The position numbers and the translations under genes are program-made. From positions 25,386,604-25,450,603 of the forward strand of contig OY365810.1 in NCBI GenBank assembly GCA_959347315.1: 64,000 nt of DNA. The letters are read 5' to 3'. Position 1 is the stretch's first letter, and the number at the start of each line of letters is the position of its first letter. Shown here piece by piece: positions 47,118-58,765 of this stretch. Source of the stretch: Bimastos eiseni. Lineage: Eukaryota; Annelida; Clitellata; Crassiclitellata; Lumbricidae. Below the pieces are notes generated by a model. The model was not told the DNA's origin and did no database searches. It saw nothing but the letters and a program-made list of their open reading frames with translations.

Positions 47118-47530
47118 CATATGCATACATATATATATATATAGGCCAACATAAATTATATGCATATATATATACATAAGCTACATATGTATATACATAT
47201 ATACTTTATATATATATATATATATATACACATGCATACATATATATACATATATGCATACATATCTACTTACATATATACATATATATACATATAAATA
47301 TACATATACATACACATGAATGTATATACATATATGCATATATTTACATATATATATATACACATATATACATATATATGCATATATATGTACATATCTA
47401 TACATATATATATACATATATATACATATATGTGCATATATACTTATATACACATGTATATACATATATACATATATGCATTTATACATACATATATACA
47501 TACATACATACATACATGCATAACTTAGAT
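46930..47530. repeat. CATA/TATATACA microsatellite, 600 bp
   Basis: Long interrupted tetranucleotide and TA-rich repeat with alternating CATA, TACA and TATATA blocks. All Tyr/Ile/His frames here are artefacts. Confidence 0.95.
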
Positions 47531-47899
47531 ATGCAGACAGAAAATTTGCTTGCCGTATAAGGGTAGGTTTTAAAGATTTTGCATACAAAAGGGGTTAACA
47601 CCTCTGGATACATATTGAGCACCCCCCATGAGCATTGAGGTGAGGAAATGTATAATTTGGTTCCTGTATTCATGATACTGTTTAGCATTATGGCCAAAGT
47701 TTTGGGATGCTTGTAGATATCAAAAATTTTGTATTATTTCATTTGCTTCAATAATTATTATTGAAGCCATGTTTGATGGTCATATTTCAAAGTATCAAGT
47801 GTTGTATTTCTGGCTTTGGTCTGTTCTTGATATGATATCAACTTTTGGTTGAATTTCATTCGAACTTGAATTTTACTGTCATTTGGGGCTTAATTTAAA
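47531..47899. other. Non-coding spacer
   Basis: No feature recognised; sequence drifts into the array that follows. Confidence 0.5.
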
Positions 47900-49425
47900 T
47901 GCTGTGTTATTCAAGGATTGATTCAATTTGAGTTTGATTTAAGGATTGAATGAGTTTGAGTAGGTTAGTAAGTAAGTAAGTTATTTGCATATGATTTTAG
48001 GATTGATTGAGTTTGAGATCTAGTTAAGTTAAGTAATTTGAGTATGGTTTAAAGAGTGACTAAATTTGAGAGTAGTTAGTAAGTAAGTAATTTAAGTTTG
48101 ATATTAAGTTTGATTCATTTTGAGAGTGGTTAGTAAGTAAGTTAGTTAAGTGTGATTTATAGATTGATTGAGGTTGAGTAAGTTAGTAAGCAAGTAATTT
48201 GAGTAATTTAAAGATTTATTCTATTTGGTGTATGATTTAAAGTTTGATTCAGCTTGATAGTAGTTCGTAAGTAAGTAGTTTGATTGTGATTGAAATATTG
48301 ATTCAGTCCAAAATTATTAAGTTAGTAAGTAAGTAATATGAGTATGAGTTAAAGATTGATTCAGTTTGAATAATCTAGTAAGTAAGATAGTTATTTGAGT
48401 GTAATTTAATTATTAATTCAGTATGATAGGGTTGGTAAGTCAGTTAGTAATTGAAGTTATATAATTTTAAGATCGATTCAGTTTGAATAAGCTAGTAAGT
48501 AAGTTAGTTATTTGAATGTCATTTAATTATTTATTCAGTTTGATTAATACACTAAGGAAGTAAGTAATTTGAGTGTAGTTTAAAGATTGATTCAGTTTGA
48601 GTGAATTGGTTTTGAGTGTGATTTTAAGATTAGTTCAGTTTGTTTAAATTAGTAAGTAAGTCATTTGAGCATGAGTTCAAGATTGATTCAGTTTGAGAGT
48701 AGGTAGTAAGTAAGTGATTTGAATGTGATTTTAAGTTTAATTCCTGTTTAGTGAGTTAGTAAGTAATTTGAGTTATATGATTTAAAGATTAATTCACTGT
48801 AAGTTAGTAAGTAAGTCATTTGAGTATGAGTTAAAGATTGATTCAGTTTGAATGAGCTAGTAAGTAAGTAGGTTGTTTGAGTGTGATTTAAAGATTGATT
48901 CGGTTTGGTTAAGTGTGTAAGTAATTAATTTGAGTGTAGTTTAAAGATTTATTCAGTTTGAGGGTATTGGTTAGTAAGTAATTTGAGTGTGATTTCAAGA
49001 TTTATTCAGTTTGAGAGTAGGTAGTAAGTAAGGATTTGAGTGTGATTTTAAGATTGATTCGATTTGAGTGAGTTTGTAAGTAATTGGAGTTATATGATTT
49101 AAGATTTATTCAGATAGTTAGTAGGTTGAGTGTGATTTAAAGATTAATTCTGTGTGAGTATGCTAGTAAGTAAGTAAGTAATTTGAGTTATATGATTTAA
49201 AGATTAATTCAGTGTGAGTAAGTTAGTGAGTAAGTTATTTAAGTGTGATTTAAAGATTGATACAGTTTCAGTCAGTTTGTAAGTCAGTAATTTGAGTGTA
49301 ATTTAAAGAGTGACATAATTTTAGATAGTTAGTAAGTAAGTAATTTGAGAGATATGATTTAAAGATTGATCCAGTTTAATTAAGTTAGTAAGTAAGAAGT
49401 ACGTAATTTGAGTTTTCTTGGATTT
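47900..49425. repeat. Degenerate 45-60-bp tandem array, 1.5 kb
   Basis: About 27-30 copies of a variable unit. The core is GTGATTTAAAGATTGATTCA followed by GTTTGAGTAAG, TTAGTAAGTAAGTAATTTGA. Each unit contains GTAAGT, so the array holds dozens of consensus 5' splice-donor words on the plus strand. No coding. Confidence 0.9.
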
Positions 49426-49433
49426 CATATAGT

Positions 49434-50320
49434 CTTCTTGAAAAATTGAGAAATTTTAAACTGTCTGATAATCACTTTAAAATGGTTTATTATGATAAAG
49501 AGAAGCTATATGAACCCAATTGAGGTCAAAAATCATCATATTTACATAATTTTACTTTTATTTTTTTATGGCTTAGAATGTCAATATCTCTGGTATTTCT
49601 TCATCAAGTTAAGATATTTCTGCAATCCGCTGTTGCACATAGGTCCATAAACAAGCTGTGAAGAAAATTTTCAGTTTGGGGAAGGTCGAACTTTTTGTCT
49701 GAAAAAACCGATGAAGTCCATTGGTTTTTTCGCACAGAAATATCGACCTTCTCTAAACATAAAAATTTTGTCACAGTATGTTTATGGGTCTGCAAGCATC
49801 ACAGATCTGCAAAAATATCTTCAATCGATGAAACAATAACAGAGATATTGCGGTTTTCTTGAGAAATCGAAAATTTTTAAAATTTTTTGAAATCACTTTA
49901 AAATAGTTTATTATGATAAACAGAACCTATATGAATCCAGTTTGGGTTAAAAATCATTTTACTTCCCCAAAAAATTTCTGTTAAAAAAATAAAAATGTCA
50001 ATATCTCTGTTATTTTTTTATTAAATGAAGATACTTTTGCAGTCTGTTGATGCCTATAGGCTCCTACACAAGCTGCAAAAAAAACTATTCAGTTTGGTTA
50101 GTCCATCGGTTTTTTCGAGCGAAAAAGTCGACCTCGTCCAAAGTGAATAAGTTTTTTACAGCTTGTGTATGGGCCTATAAGCATCACAGATCTGCTCAGA
50201 TATCTTCATTCGATGAAAGAATAACCGTGATATAGACATTACGGTTTTCTTGAAAACTATAGAAATTTTAAAGTATGCCAGACTTGCTTTAAAATGGTAT
50301 ATTATGACAAAGTCAATGAA
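49434..50320. repeat. Tandem units of about 400 bp, each a large imperfect palindrome
   Basis: Two full units (start 49434 and about 49854) and a third start (about 50244). In each, a left arm (GTCAATATCTCTG ... GAAGATAT-type words, AAGCTGTGAAGAAAAT, AGGTCGA, GAAAAAACCGATG) is followed by its reverse complement (CATTGGTTTTTTCG, TCGACCTTCTC, GTCACAGTATG, ATATCTTCAATCGATGAA). A decayed piece occurs at 54345-54450, so the unit is dispersed. Confidence 0.8.
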
Positions 50321-50361
50321 GCCATACTTATATTAAGCACTTCATGTGTTGTTTTTGACAG

Positions 50362-50422
50362 ATTACTACAAAATCCTACAACTTAGAAACCGATTAGAAG
50401 ATCCAAACACAGAAGAAGACAG
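50362..50422 (+). other. Exon-like 61-base segment
   Basis: Strong acceptor GTTGTTTTTGACAG precedes it and AG/GTAATT follows it. The open frame reads YYKILQLRNRLEDPNTEED. No family recognised and no neighbouring exon found, so this may be a captured gene fragment or chance. Confidence 0.25.
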
Positions 50423-50737
50423 GTAATTTAAGAAGCCAAGTCATTTATTATTTGGAAGTATTCCTTGTATATAATCTCAGGAAACATCTCTTTAGAGAAA
50501 GGTAATTGTTTGTTCTTATTAGCATAAATCAGTCCATGTTCATAGTCTTATGAAGAGCATTTTCTTCATAAATCGGTTCATGATGTTATGAAGACTCCTC
50601 TCACGAAATTTCACCGCTGTCAGAGCTGGTGCTTCTCTAGACACTGAAAACAAAGCAAAACATTAATTTAAACTTTGTTTTATTAAGTTGGACACTAAAA
50701 TCCTCAACAGGGCAGAAATACAGCTGGAGTTTTTGCT

Positions 50738-51262
50738 CCAGATGTGCCCATAGCCAGCTCGGCTATGATGAGCAAACTAGCCAGCTCGGCTATAATGAGC
50801 AAACTAGCCATCTTGGCTATAATGAGCAAACTAACCAGCTCGGCTATAATGACCAAACGGGGGGGTGGTGGTGGTGGTAGTGGTAAGATAGAGAGCTCTA
50901 TCTTACCATCCCTAAGGGCACAGATGGAGTATAAGCTATTATACTACATCTGTGCCCTTAGCCAGCTCGGCTATAATGAGCAAACTGTGGGTGGTAAGAT
51001 AGAGCTTTAAAATAGTTTATTATGATAAAGAGATGCTATATTGTATACCTCTGAGTGGATTTCTTGAAGGGTAGCTATATAAATTTTTGAAATGAATGAA
51101 TAAATGAATATATGAACACACTTTAGGTCAAAAATCATCATAGTATGATGATATATAACCTAAAGTGTGTTCATATATAACAATGTCTGCTATCAAACTG
51201 AATCACTTCATAAATCAGAATCAACAGTTTGTCTATTATAGCCAAGCTGGCTAGGGGCACAT
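50738..51262. repeat. Inverted-repeat unit with 27-bp tandem copies and hairpins
   Basis: ATGTGCCCATAGCCAGCTCG at 50738 returns as reverse complement ending at 51262 (CCAAGCTGGCTAGGGGCACA). Inside are four tandem copies of CCAGCTCGGCTATAATGAGC plus AAACTAG, two hairpins centred near 50894 (12-bp arms) and 50936 (14-bp perfect arms), and a 20-bp perfect inverted pair at 51109-51128 and 51158-51177. Confidence 0.85.
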
Positions 51263-51269
51263 ATCCTAC

Positions 51270-51743
51270 ACACACAAAAGCACGCACGCACGCACGCACG
51301 CATGTACGTACGTATGTGTATGTATGTATGTGTATGTATGTATTTACGTACGTACGTACGCATGTATGTATGTACGTACGTATGCATGTATGTATGTATG
51401 TATGTATGCGTGTACGTACGTACGCATGCGTGTACGCGTGTACACATGTATGTATGTACGCATGTATGTATGTACACATGCATGTACGCATGCATGTACG
51501 CATGCATGTACGCATGTATGTACGCATGTATGTACGCATGTATGTACGCATGTATGCATGCATTTATGCACGCATGTATGTACGCATGTATGCCTGCATG
51601 TATGTATGTATGTTTGTATGTATGTATGTATGTATGTATGTATGCATGTATGTATGTATGTATGTATGTATGCATGTATGTGTGTATGCATGTATGTATT
51701 GTGTATGGATGTATGTATCAATCAATCAATTTTTATGGTTTCC

Positions 51744-51774
<31 letters not shown>

Positions 51775-51962
51775 CATACATGTATATATGTATGTCTGTA
51801 TGTATGTATGTATGTATGCATGTATGTTTGTATGTATATATGTTTGTATGTATGTATGCATGTATGTATGTATGTTTGTATGTATGTATGCATGTATGTA
51901 TGTATGTATGTATGTATGTATGTATGTATGTATGTAGGTTTGTATGTATGTATGCATGTATG

Positions 51963-51996
<34 letters not shown>

Positions 51997-52125
51997 TGCA
52001 TGTATGTATGTATGTATGCATGTATGTATGTATGTATGTATGCATGTATGTATGGATGTATGTGTGTATGCATGTATGTATTGTGTATGCATGTATGTAT
52101 CAATCAATCAATTTTTATGTTTTCC

Positions 52126-52156
<31 letters not shown>

Positions 52157-52262
52157 CATACATACATACATACATACATACATACATACATACATACATG
52201 CATACATACATACATGTATGTATGTATGTATGTATGTGTGTATGCATGTATGTATGTATGAA
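51270..52262. repeat. (TATG)n/(ACGT)-type microsatellite, 1 kb, with duplicated spacer
   Basis: Almost pure TATG with GCATG and TACG variants, then CATA on the far side. The spacer CAATCAATCAATTTTTATG occurs at 51719 and at 52101, 382 bp apart. Long Tyr/Met/Cys/Val frames on both strands are artefacts. Confidence 0.95.
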
Positions 52263-52744
52263 TTGTAAGAAGTAGACTGCATTCAAGAGAAGTTAAGATG
52301 AGACCTAAAGTATCGAAATAGATGTTATATAGCGCCCTGACTGTTGCATGTGATGGTTGTAGATGTTATAAAACTTAAAGCAACAATTCAAACCTTGATT
52401 CTGGTTGGTAAGAAGTCCATCGAAGTAAGCTGTATTCTCAGTGACTAGGAAACAGATTTTCGCCATGTATAAATTATCTCAGGAAAAAAATAAAAGAACT
52501 TAATGTCCAGGTCAAAACTTTTACATTCGCTAAAAAATAAAATGGCCTTTGCTTACAAAGGGTATGAGTTTCAAATAATGGCTTTACACGAACTCCTAGC
52601 AAATGCATAAATAATTTAAAAAGTGGGCGCTAGCCTTCCTTTTTAAATAATTTTAAAAAGATCTAACGACAAAGCTTCCTCGTTGGATAATTCAATAGGA
52701 TTTTTAAACTCTTCAACCTATTAATCGAATCAGGCCAACACATA
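52263..52744. other. Non-coding spacer
   Basis: No coding, RNA or repeat feature recognised between two large arrays. Confidence 0.5.
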
Positions 52745-54345
52745 AATGAAGCACCAACCGATCAACCCATCCATCGATAAATCCACTCATCGATCGACCC
52801 ACCACCCACCCATCCACCTACCGTTCAGCCAAGCTACCGATCAACCTACCCACCAATCCGCCTACCTACAGATCAACCAACCCGCGATATACCCACCCAC
52901 TGATCAACCTACCCACCGATTAACCCACACACCGATCCACCCACGCACCGATTAACCCATCCACCGATCCACCCACCTACCCACCGATTAACCCACCCAA
53001 CGAATAACCCACCCACTGATCAACCCACCCATCAATCAACCCAACCGCCGACAAACCCATCCACTGATCCACCCAGCCACCGACAAACCCAACCACCGAT
53101 CAACCCACTGACCGATCAACCCACTAATCAACCCACCTACCGATCAACCCACCCACAAATCAATCTACCCACCGATCAACCCACCCACCGATCAACCCAC
53201 CCACCGATCAACCCACCCACTAATCAACCACCCACCAATCAACCCACTAATCAACCCACCCGCGGATCAATCCATCCACTGATCAGCCCACCCACAAATT
53301 AATCCACCCACTGATCAACTCACTAATCAACCACCCACCGATCAATCCATCCACAAATCAATCCACCCACCGATCAACCCACCCACCGATCAACCCACCC
53401 ACTAATCAACCACCCACCAATCGACCCACAAATCAACCCACCCGCGGATCAATCCATCCACTGATCAGCCCACCCACAAATTAATCCACCCACTGATCAA
53501 CCCACTAATCAACCACCCACCGATCAATCCATCCACAAATCAATCCACCCACCGATCAACCCACCCACCGATCAACCCATCCACCGATCAACCCACCCAC
53601 TAATCAACCACCCACCAATCGACCCACAAATCAACCTACCCGCAGATCAATCCACCCACCGATCAATGCACCCACAAATTAATCTACCCACCCATCGACC
53701 CACTAATCAACCTATCCGCGGATCAATCCACCCACCGATCAATCCACCCACAAATTAATCCACCCACCGATCAACCCACTAATCAACCCACCCACTGATC
53801 AACCCACCCACAAATCAATCTACCCACCGATCAACCCATCCACCAATCAACCCACCCACCGATCAACCCACCCACTAATCAACCACCCACCACCACCAAT
53901 CAACCCACTAATCAACCCACCCGCGAATCAATCCACCCACCGATCAAACCACCCACAAATTAATCCACCCATCGATCAACTCAGTAATCAACCCACCCAC
54001 CGATCAACCCATCCACAAATCAATCCACCCACCGAACAACCTACCCACCGATCAACCCACCCACCGATCAACCCACCCACTAATCAAACACCCACCAATC
54101 GACCCACTAATCATCCTACCCCCTAATCAACCCACCCACCAATCGACCCACTAATCATCCTACCCAAACGCCGACAATCCCATCCAATGATCAACATACC
54201 TACCGATCAACCCATGGGCACCCACCGATCAACTCATCCACTGATTAACCCACCCACCGATCAACCAACCCACCGATCAACCCACCCACCGATCAACCAA
54301 CCCACCGATCAACCCACCTACCGATCAAAACCAATCAATCAATGT
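52745..54345. repeat. 16-bp minisatellite, 1.6 kb, with a 182-bp higher-order repeat
   Basis: About 100 copies of a unit close to CCGATCAACCCACCCA. A block containing CCCGCGGATCAATCCATCCA recurs 182 bp apart (53261 and 53443) with its neighbours in the same order. Confidence 0.95.
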
Positions 54346-55467
54346 CTTACATGAAAAATCGATAAATTTTTAAATGTTTGGAAATGTCGCATTAAAATAA
54401 TTTGTTATGATAATGGGAAACTCCATGAATCGAATTTGTGTCAAATATGGTAACATTTTAATTGAATTACTGCACAATTCCATTAGTTTTATAGTCATTT
54501 TAATGATAAATGTTTGTCTAGTGATTTTTAATACATATTTTGGCATCATTCAAAGATGGTGATTTTAGAAAAATCTGGGGAATCGTATATTTTGCTACAT
54601 ATAAGTTTCGTAATTTTTCCCCATCTTTTCTTCAGAAAAATGGCTATGCCAAGTCCAGCAATAGTCTTTACTTAATGCGAACACGGCAATTTATATGAGC
54701 TTGCGAAGAAGACAGTATGTATCGCATTTCTTATTACTATCCTGAATAATGTTATAAGACCAATGTCTTGGTTGAATTCTTATACCTTTTAAAGCTGCTT
54801 TAACTCTTCGACGGTTGTAAGAGTACTGCAAATAATCGATTAGATTGTGAATGTAATGCTTAACCGTTTCGAAATTTCATCATTTTCTGGAGATATCTAG
54901 GGCTTTTCAAAATAAATGTTTATCTCGACCAAACATCGTCATAAGAAAGGGTGTTATAAAATATATGCAGTATAGTCCTAATGACACATTGTGTGATGAT
55001 AACAATGATTGTTAGCGTCGCACTACTCATATACCAAGGTTTGGGACTGGCACTGCCAGATTGCAAACAGTGCCCGAGTTTCATGAGGACATCATGCTAA
55101 GACAATGTTGGTTTAGTCTGTCTGGTTGGAGGGGTAACCACTGAATCACTGATAGACACACGTCTGTAATTTTCTCATTTACTGCGATTAACTTCTTGAA
55201 AGTGTAGTTACTTTACGAGAATTTACGAATACAATAATTTCGATGATAAGGAGAACCGAATCTACAGCAACTACGATCAAGTCTAAATCTGTTCTAAACT
55301 GATCAAACGAATACTTTTAGTGATGGCAGATCTTAAACATAGTCAAAGTCATTGTGTTAAAATCGTCGCCTGCTGTGTCTGGGTTGAGGCTGATACGGTA
55401 GCGACTCACACGTACTATCTCACTCTCTCTGTTTTGCTGCAGTGTCAAGTCTTTGCAAAAAATTTGA
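54346..55467. other. Non-coding, with a decayed copy of the palindromic unit
   Basis: 54345-54450 matches the start of the unit at 49434 (ATGAAAAATCGATAAATTTT, TTTGTTATGATAAT). The remainder shows nothing recognisable. Confidence 0.5.
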
Positions 55468-55611
55468 ATTTTTTCGGAATTACTCCAAGAAGATTATGAC
55501 TACAAGGTCATTAGTGAAAACTTTTGTGAAAGTTATTCTGCCGACATTTACCAGGATTTAATAGACGATGTTGAGCCATTAAAACAAATTTATCAGGAAA
55601 ATATTGGATAA
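55468..55611 (+). other. Coding-like open segment, 47 codons, no start
   Basis: The open frame reads ELLQEDYDYKVISENFCESY and SADIYQDLIDDVEPLKQIYQ before TAA. It is rich in acidic residues and aromatic spacing looks protein-like. It could be the end of a decayed transposase or a captured exon. No motif was recognised. Confidence 0.25.
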
Positions 55612-57950
55612 ATAATTATTCAACCTTTTGTGTTGTCAAATAAACTGCATGAAATTTCGCAACAGAATCTCTTTCCCAATTTAATAGTCGCCATGAGGAT
55701 TATTTTGTCTTCCAACTTCCGTTGCAAGTGCAGTGTATTAAAACGAGTCAAAACTTTCAGCGTGTAACAATGTGTCAAGACAGAGTCAATGCATTGGCAA
55801 CATTGAAGCGGAGAAGGCAAAAACTTTAAATTTTTATTCAATTATTGATTCTTTTGCAAGCAAAAAGGCCAGAAGGGCCCCGTTAAGAATTAAATGCGAA
55901 TATTAAAGTAGAAATAGGGCTTAAGCAAATAGAAATCTAGTGAATATAACCAAATGTGTTTTGTTAAAAAAATTTTTAACAATTAAATAAGTTTACAAAC
56001 GATCATAGGGCGGTGGCCCCTTTTTTATTTTTTTGGGGTGGATGTCCGGGTCATTCTCCTCTTCACCTCAGTGGCCCTGCCCTAATTGTGATGCTACATG
56101 TAAATAGCTCAGTTTCAGACATGCAGGCACATCCGTTATTAACACATATAGCCAGCAAAGGGCTCCTGTGATATTACTCAAATCACTGAATCGAGGTAAC
56201 ACACACATATAGACCACTCACCTTCAGCTTAGAGAATGTGCTGAGTCCAGACATCGGGTGAGCAACAATCAGCGGCATGAGAGAAGACCAGATAAACCGA
56301 ATGAATCGAAATTAAAATCACCTGGTTCTTCAAGTTGCACAGATGAAAGCCCTGGTCGTAGTAAGTTGCTTAAGCGCAGTTAGTTTATTAGGCTCACATC
56401 ACTGGATACTTTAGCATTAGAAGCGATACGATCAGCAATTAATAATGTCGCTTGGTCGCTTGACATCGACAGGAATTTTAAAATAATTCTACCCTGCGAG
56501 GATAAAATGATCTAGTCTCGTATTATGAACCTGACCTTTCAATACTACGACAGATCGTGCCATTTGTTCAGGTACCATTACTCAAAGCAGTCTTCGACGA
56601 ATTGAAACAAGAAATCTAACTCAACTACAGATAATTATTATAAACCGTAGCAGAATCTGGAGAATGGAAAGCCAACAATGAATCATCATTTGTGGCATTT
56701 GAAGAAGACATTTGGAAGGAACCACTTTAAAAGTATCGCAATCTTATTCATCTGTACACTAATATAACTGATAGCCTCTATCAAACCATCCATCCATCCA
56801 GCTGCGATGGCGCTCGAGACGAAGCGCTGGTTTTCCCCGATCGCTTGTTCTCCCTCTGCGTTCACACACAGTGACTTAGGCAGTTACGTGATGTAATGTA
56901 CGATCATCGTATTAGATTGTATCTTTAGATTTATCATTTATATAAACCTCTATAACCAGTCAGAGGCGCTCTTAGCACGACATATATGAGCAGTCAGCTG
57001 ATGTAATGTATGATTATCGTATCCATAGATTTATCTAGCGCCTCTTGAAAATAAATATTCACATGCGCTCTCAGCAAGGAAACCCCAGTGAAAATGAGGC
57101 GCCTGTAAAGGGTGAAAACCGATGGAGAGAAGCCAGTCGTTGGTTTATCACTTAGTGATGGAGAAGGCCAATCCAGGCAAATGGATCCACAATAGCAAAT
57201 GCCCTAACGATCTACAGCTCCATCAAAAAACTTACACTCATTTAAACAAGTTCCACTAAATCAGCAATAGTTGTTACCCCAATTAAATAACACTAATTAT
57301 GATTATGATAGTCTTTCATCGTGAGGAATGCATGAGACTGTAATCATTATAAGCTACTTAATTTTTCCATTGTTCTTCGTTCTATTATTATAATTTCAAA
57401 TATTTTATAGTTACAAATAAATTTTTTAATAATTACAAGAAAATTTGCGTTACATTCTGGACATCTGGTTTGATTTTTTGGAGGGCTCAGGGCCTTGTGA
57501 CGTGACGTCATATTTGAGGGGGTCATGGCATTTGTGACGACGCGTGATGAAGGGGGAGGGTCAAAAATCGTCCAAAATTTCATGGCGTCATTTATGAACG
57601 GCTCCCCTAGCGTCCAGGTACTTCATTTTTACACTTTAAGCACTGACGTGTAGACATTGTTAACCTACAATTCCAAGGTCCGTGGTACAAGTAGGCCTAC
57701 ACCATTCAAACGGAGCGTTAATCTACTTGTTCAGATGTCTTAAACTTAAAGCACCTATATGTCGTCTATACTGTAAGTAATATAGAGGGTGATATTTTCA
57801 AGCCGATCCCTAGGGCAGAACCCGCAAAAGTTCAGAGTGGCCGATAAAACTGTTTTCTGGACCATTATTAAGATCAGTATTCTTCAGCAATAAAATTAAT
57901 GTTTTAAGCGTGGTATTCTATTTTGGCGTCTTAATAAATTGAATTGTCTA
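55612..57950. other. Non-coding part of the 17-kb block
   Basis: Nothing coding was recognised. Around 57480-57610 a stretch ends in TTTATGAACGGCTCCCCTAG, resembling the inverted end of Harbinger-like elements, without a partner end seen. Confidence 0.45.
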
Positions 57951-58139
57951 TAAAAAAAGAGCATCGGTCTTGGTCTTGAGTTTTTGGTCTCGTGCCCAAC
58001 ACTGGCGGTTACAACGTTTCAAACTAGCAACAGCGGACTTTTCAGAGCATCTTTAGAGAACGTCTTAATTAAAACCAATGACACAAATACATGTAAGTAA
58101 CCTAAGAGTCATGGTTATATGCCCATTCTTATTATTATC

Positions 58140-58235
58140 CTCTGCTATTCAATCTTTTTTTTCTCTCTCTCTCTTTCTGTTTGTCTCTGTCTCTCTCTGT
58201 CTCTGTCTCTCTCACTCTGTCTCTGTCTCTATCTA

Positions 58236-58274
<39 letters not shown>

Positions 58275-58296
58275 ATCTCTCTCTCTCTATCTGGTC
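58140..58296. repeat. (TC)n/(TCTG)n microsatellite
   Basis: Pyrimidine-rich CTCTCT and CTGTCTGT runs for about 155 bases; Ser/Leu/Cys/Val frames are artefacts. Confidence 0.95.
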
Positions 58297-58654
58297 TTCT
58301 GGCAACTGGATCTACTTGGACTTGCATTTGATATCTTTTGGACGTTGGCTGAAGTTGGTGTAGGCCCCTACTACGTTGAATTTTTAAAAGTAGAAGAAGG
58401 AGAGTAGTCTCTTAAGCCAGCATGAGAGGCAGCCATATGGGTAAGGATTGTTAGCGGAATTAGGCGAAGGCGAATTGATGACAGCACCTCTGAGTAGGTG
58501 GTTATATCAAATTCTTGAAATTGAAGGATGAATGAATGAAGTGGCGTCTAAATGTTTGGAGATGAGAATGCAGGCCTACACAAAATAGGAAGATCACAAA
58601 CACCCGTCAAAAGTCAACGGATTAGCTTCCTGGCAGCAGTTTTGTAAATTTCAG

Positions 58655-58765
58655 GGGTACGGACAAAAGTCCCCGGACAAAAGCCCCCGGACAAAAGCCC
58701 CCCGGACAAAAGCCCCCCCCCCTCATTTTGGGTAGAACAAAAGCCCCCGGACAAAAGCCCCCTAG
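58655..58765. repeat. 14-bp array GGACAAAAGCCCCC, with inverted partner downstream
   Basis: Six copies of GGACAAAAGCCCCC with C-run variation. The reverse complement (GGGGCTTTTGTCCGGGGGGC, CTTTTGTCC) stands at 59474-59507, giving opposed arrays about 0.75 kb apart. Confidence 0.85.

Larger units (their letters stand above)
41052..58004. mobile_element. hAT-bounded block of about 17 kb (candidate composite element)
   Basis: The left end begins CAGGGATGAGGTCTCGAGAC and continues CAAGACCGAGG. The right end, reverse-complemented, begins CAGTGTTGGGCACGAGACCA and then has AAGACCAAGACCG. Immediately outside lie GCGATTAC (41044-41051) and GCGGTTAC (58005-58012), an 8-bp repeat with one change. CAG termini and an 8-bp duplication are the hAT signature. 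No transposase was recognised inside. The content is nested DNA elements, a foldback element, LINE tails, palindromic units and over 4 kb of satellites. Two unrelated hAT ends remain possible. Confidence 0.5.

Noticed and set aside
51229..52275. Open frames up to 348 codons of Tyr/Met/Cys/Val or His/Thr/Ile repeats on both strands
   Set aside because: Translations of the TATG/CATA microsatellite, which stays open in several frames on both strands; not genes.
47900..54345. CRISPR array among the regular repeats
   Set aside because: No constant repeat with unique equal-length spacers, and this is animal nuclear DNA. The arrays are satellites.
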